Shown: positions 5,048 to 5,256 of the stretch, one piece after another
Layout of the letters: each line of letters begins with the position of its first letter
How positions within the stretch are numbered: position 1 is the stretch's first letter
Origin: Gemmatimonas phototrophica
GTDB taxonomy: Bacteria; Gemmatimonadota; Gemmatimonadetes; Longimicrobiales; Gaopeijiaceae
DNA: 5,256 bases
Assembly: GCA_945876015.1 (NCBI GenBank)
Contig: CAMCNM010000163.1
Span: forward strand, 1-5,256
Reading direction: 5' to 3'
Program-made: the position numbers and the translations under genes
The notes under the pieces: model-generated
Told to the model about the DNA's origin: nothing
The model's database searches: none
What the model saw: the letters and a program-made list of their open reading frames with translations, nothing else

Positions 5048-5256
5048 CAGATCTCCGGCCGCCGCGGCCGGTCTCGGCGAGCGGCCGCGCGGCCACGAAC
5101 GCCAACCCGGCCAGGTTCTCGGAGGTGAAGCGGGACAGGAACAGCGGGAGGAACCACAGGAAGAGCGCGGTCAGCCAGAGCGCCCGCCGGCCCGACCTGC
5201 CGATGCGCGGAGCAACCTGCGCGCAGACGTACGTGAGAACGGAGAGCGAAAGGGCC
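4923..5256 (-). pseudogene. Truncated or frameshifted membrane protein fragment, possibly a GT-C glycosyltransferase
   Basis: The frame is open from the right edge and runs 110 codons to a TGA at 4923. Its first 68 or so codons look genuine: a hydrophobic segment (ALSLSVLTYVCAQVAP), a basic loop (RIGRSGRR), then ALWLTALFLWFLPLFLSRF followed by TSENLAGLAFVAA. The arrangement of basic loop, membrane helix with Pro, SR and SENLA resembles an early membrane region of dolichyl-phosphate-mannose/ArnT-type (GT39, GT22) glycosyltransferases, which normally continue for hundreds of residues. From about base 5050 leftward the frame becomes arginine/alanine-rich with lower GC3, while another frame (4886-5047) looks coding. 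The gene is therefore probably broken by a frameshift or internal deletion; a sequencing or assembly error is an alternative. An MBOAT-type acyltransferase is another reading of the hydrophobic part. The N-terminus is outside the window. Confidence 0.4.

Noticed and set aside
5079..5097. GC-only palindromic stretch (GGCCGCGCGGCC) as an operator or repeat
   Set aside because: It sits within coding-like sequence and such GC palindromes are expected by chance at this base composition; no second copy was seen.

Overview
This 5.3-kb window is GC-rich with dense coding and GC-biased third codon positions. It looks like the chromosome of a high-GC, probably Gram-negative environmental bacterium; phyla such as Gemmatimonadota, Acidobacteriota or Myxococcota are possible, but nothing here fixes the taxonomy. 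I see no tRNA, rRNA, CRISPR array, insertion sequence, phage gene or origin.

Layout. Positions 1-758 (minus strand) hold the N-terminal 252 residues of a polytopic membrane protein of the fused MFS/spermidine-synthase-like family, which runs off the left edge. It diverges, across about 150 bp, from a plus-strand two-gene unit: hydroxypyruvate isomerase (hyi, 910-1743) and 2-hydroxy-3-oxopropionate (tartronate semialdehyde) reductase (glxR-like, 1736-2623), overlapping by 8 bases. After an 82-bp gap with its own promoter-like site comes a small exported GlcG/HbpS-family protein (2706-3197). It converges, with only 10 bp between stop codons, on a minus-strand pair: an acyl carrier protein (4685-4440) and a FabF-like beta-ketoacyl-ACP synthase (4440-3208), whose stop and start codons share one base. 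Beyond about 170 bp of promoter region, the right edge (4886-5256, minus strand) holds a broken or truncated gene with a membrane segment resembling a GT-C glycosyltransferase, plus an overlapping 53-codon reading frame.

How the genes work together. Hyi and GlxR catalyse adjacent interconversions in the glyoxylate-to-glycerate route (hydroxypyruvate to tartronate semialdehyde, then to D-glycerate). In enterobacteria they are encoded with glyoxylate carboligase (gcl). GlcG-family genes are often found in glycolate/glyoxylate operons, which supports a two-carbon-acid theme, although gcl is not in the window. The ACP-synthase pair is a separate module, probably building a dedicated acyl chain or a specialised product rather than housekeeping fatty acids; its chemistry cannot be read from these two genes.

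I do not see convincing evidence of an undescribed biological system. The points most worth a second look are a predicted leaderless start for hyi, a His- and Cys-free exported GlcG/HbpS protein, the orphan ACP-synthase pair, and the frame break at the right edge.
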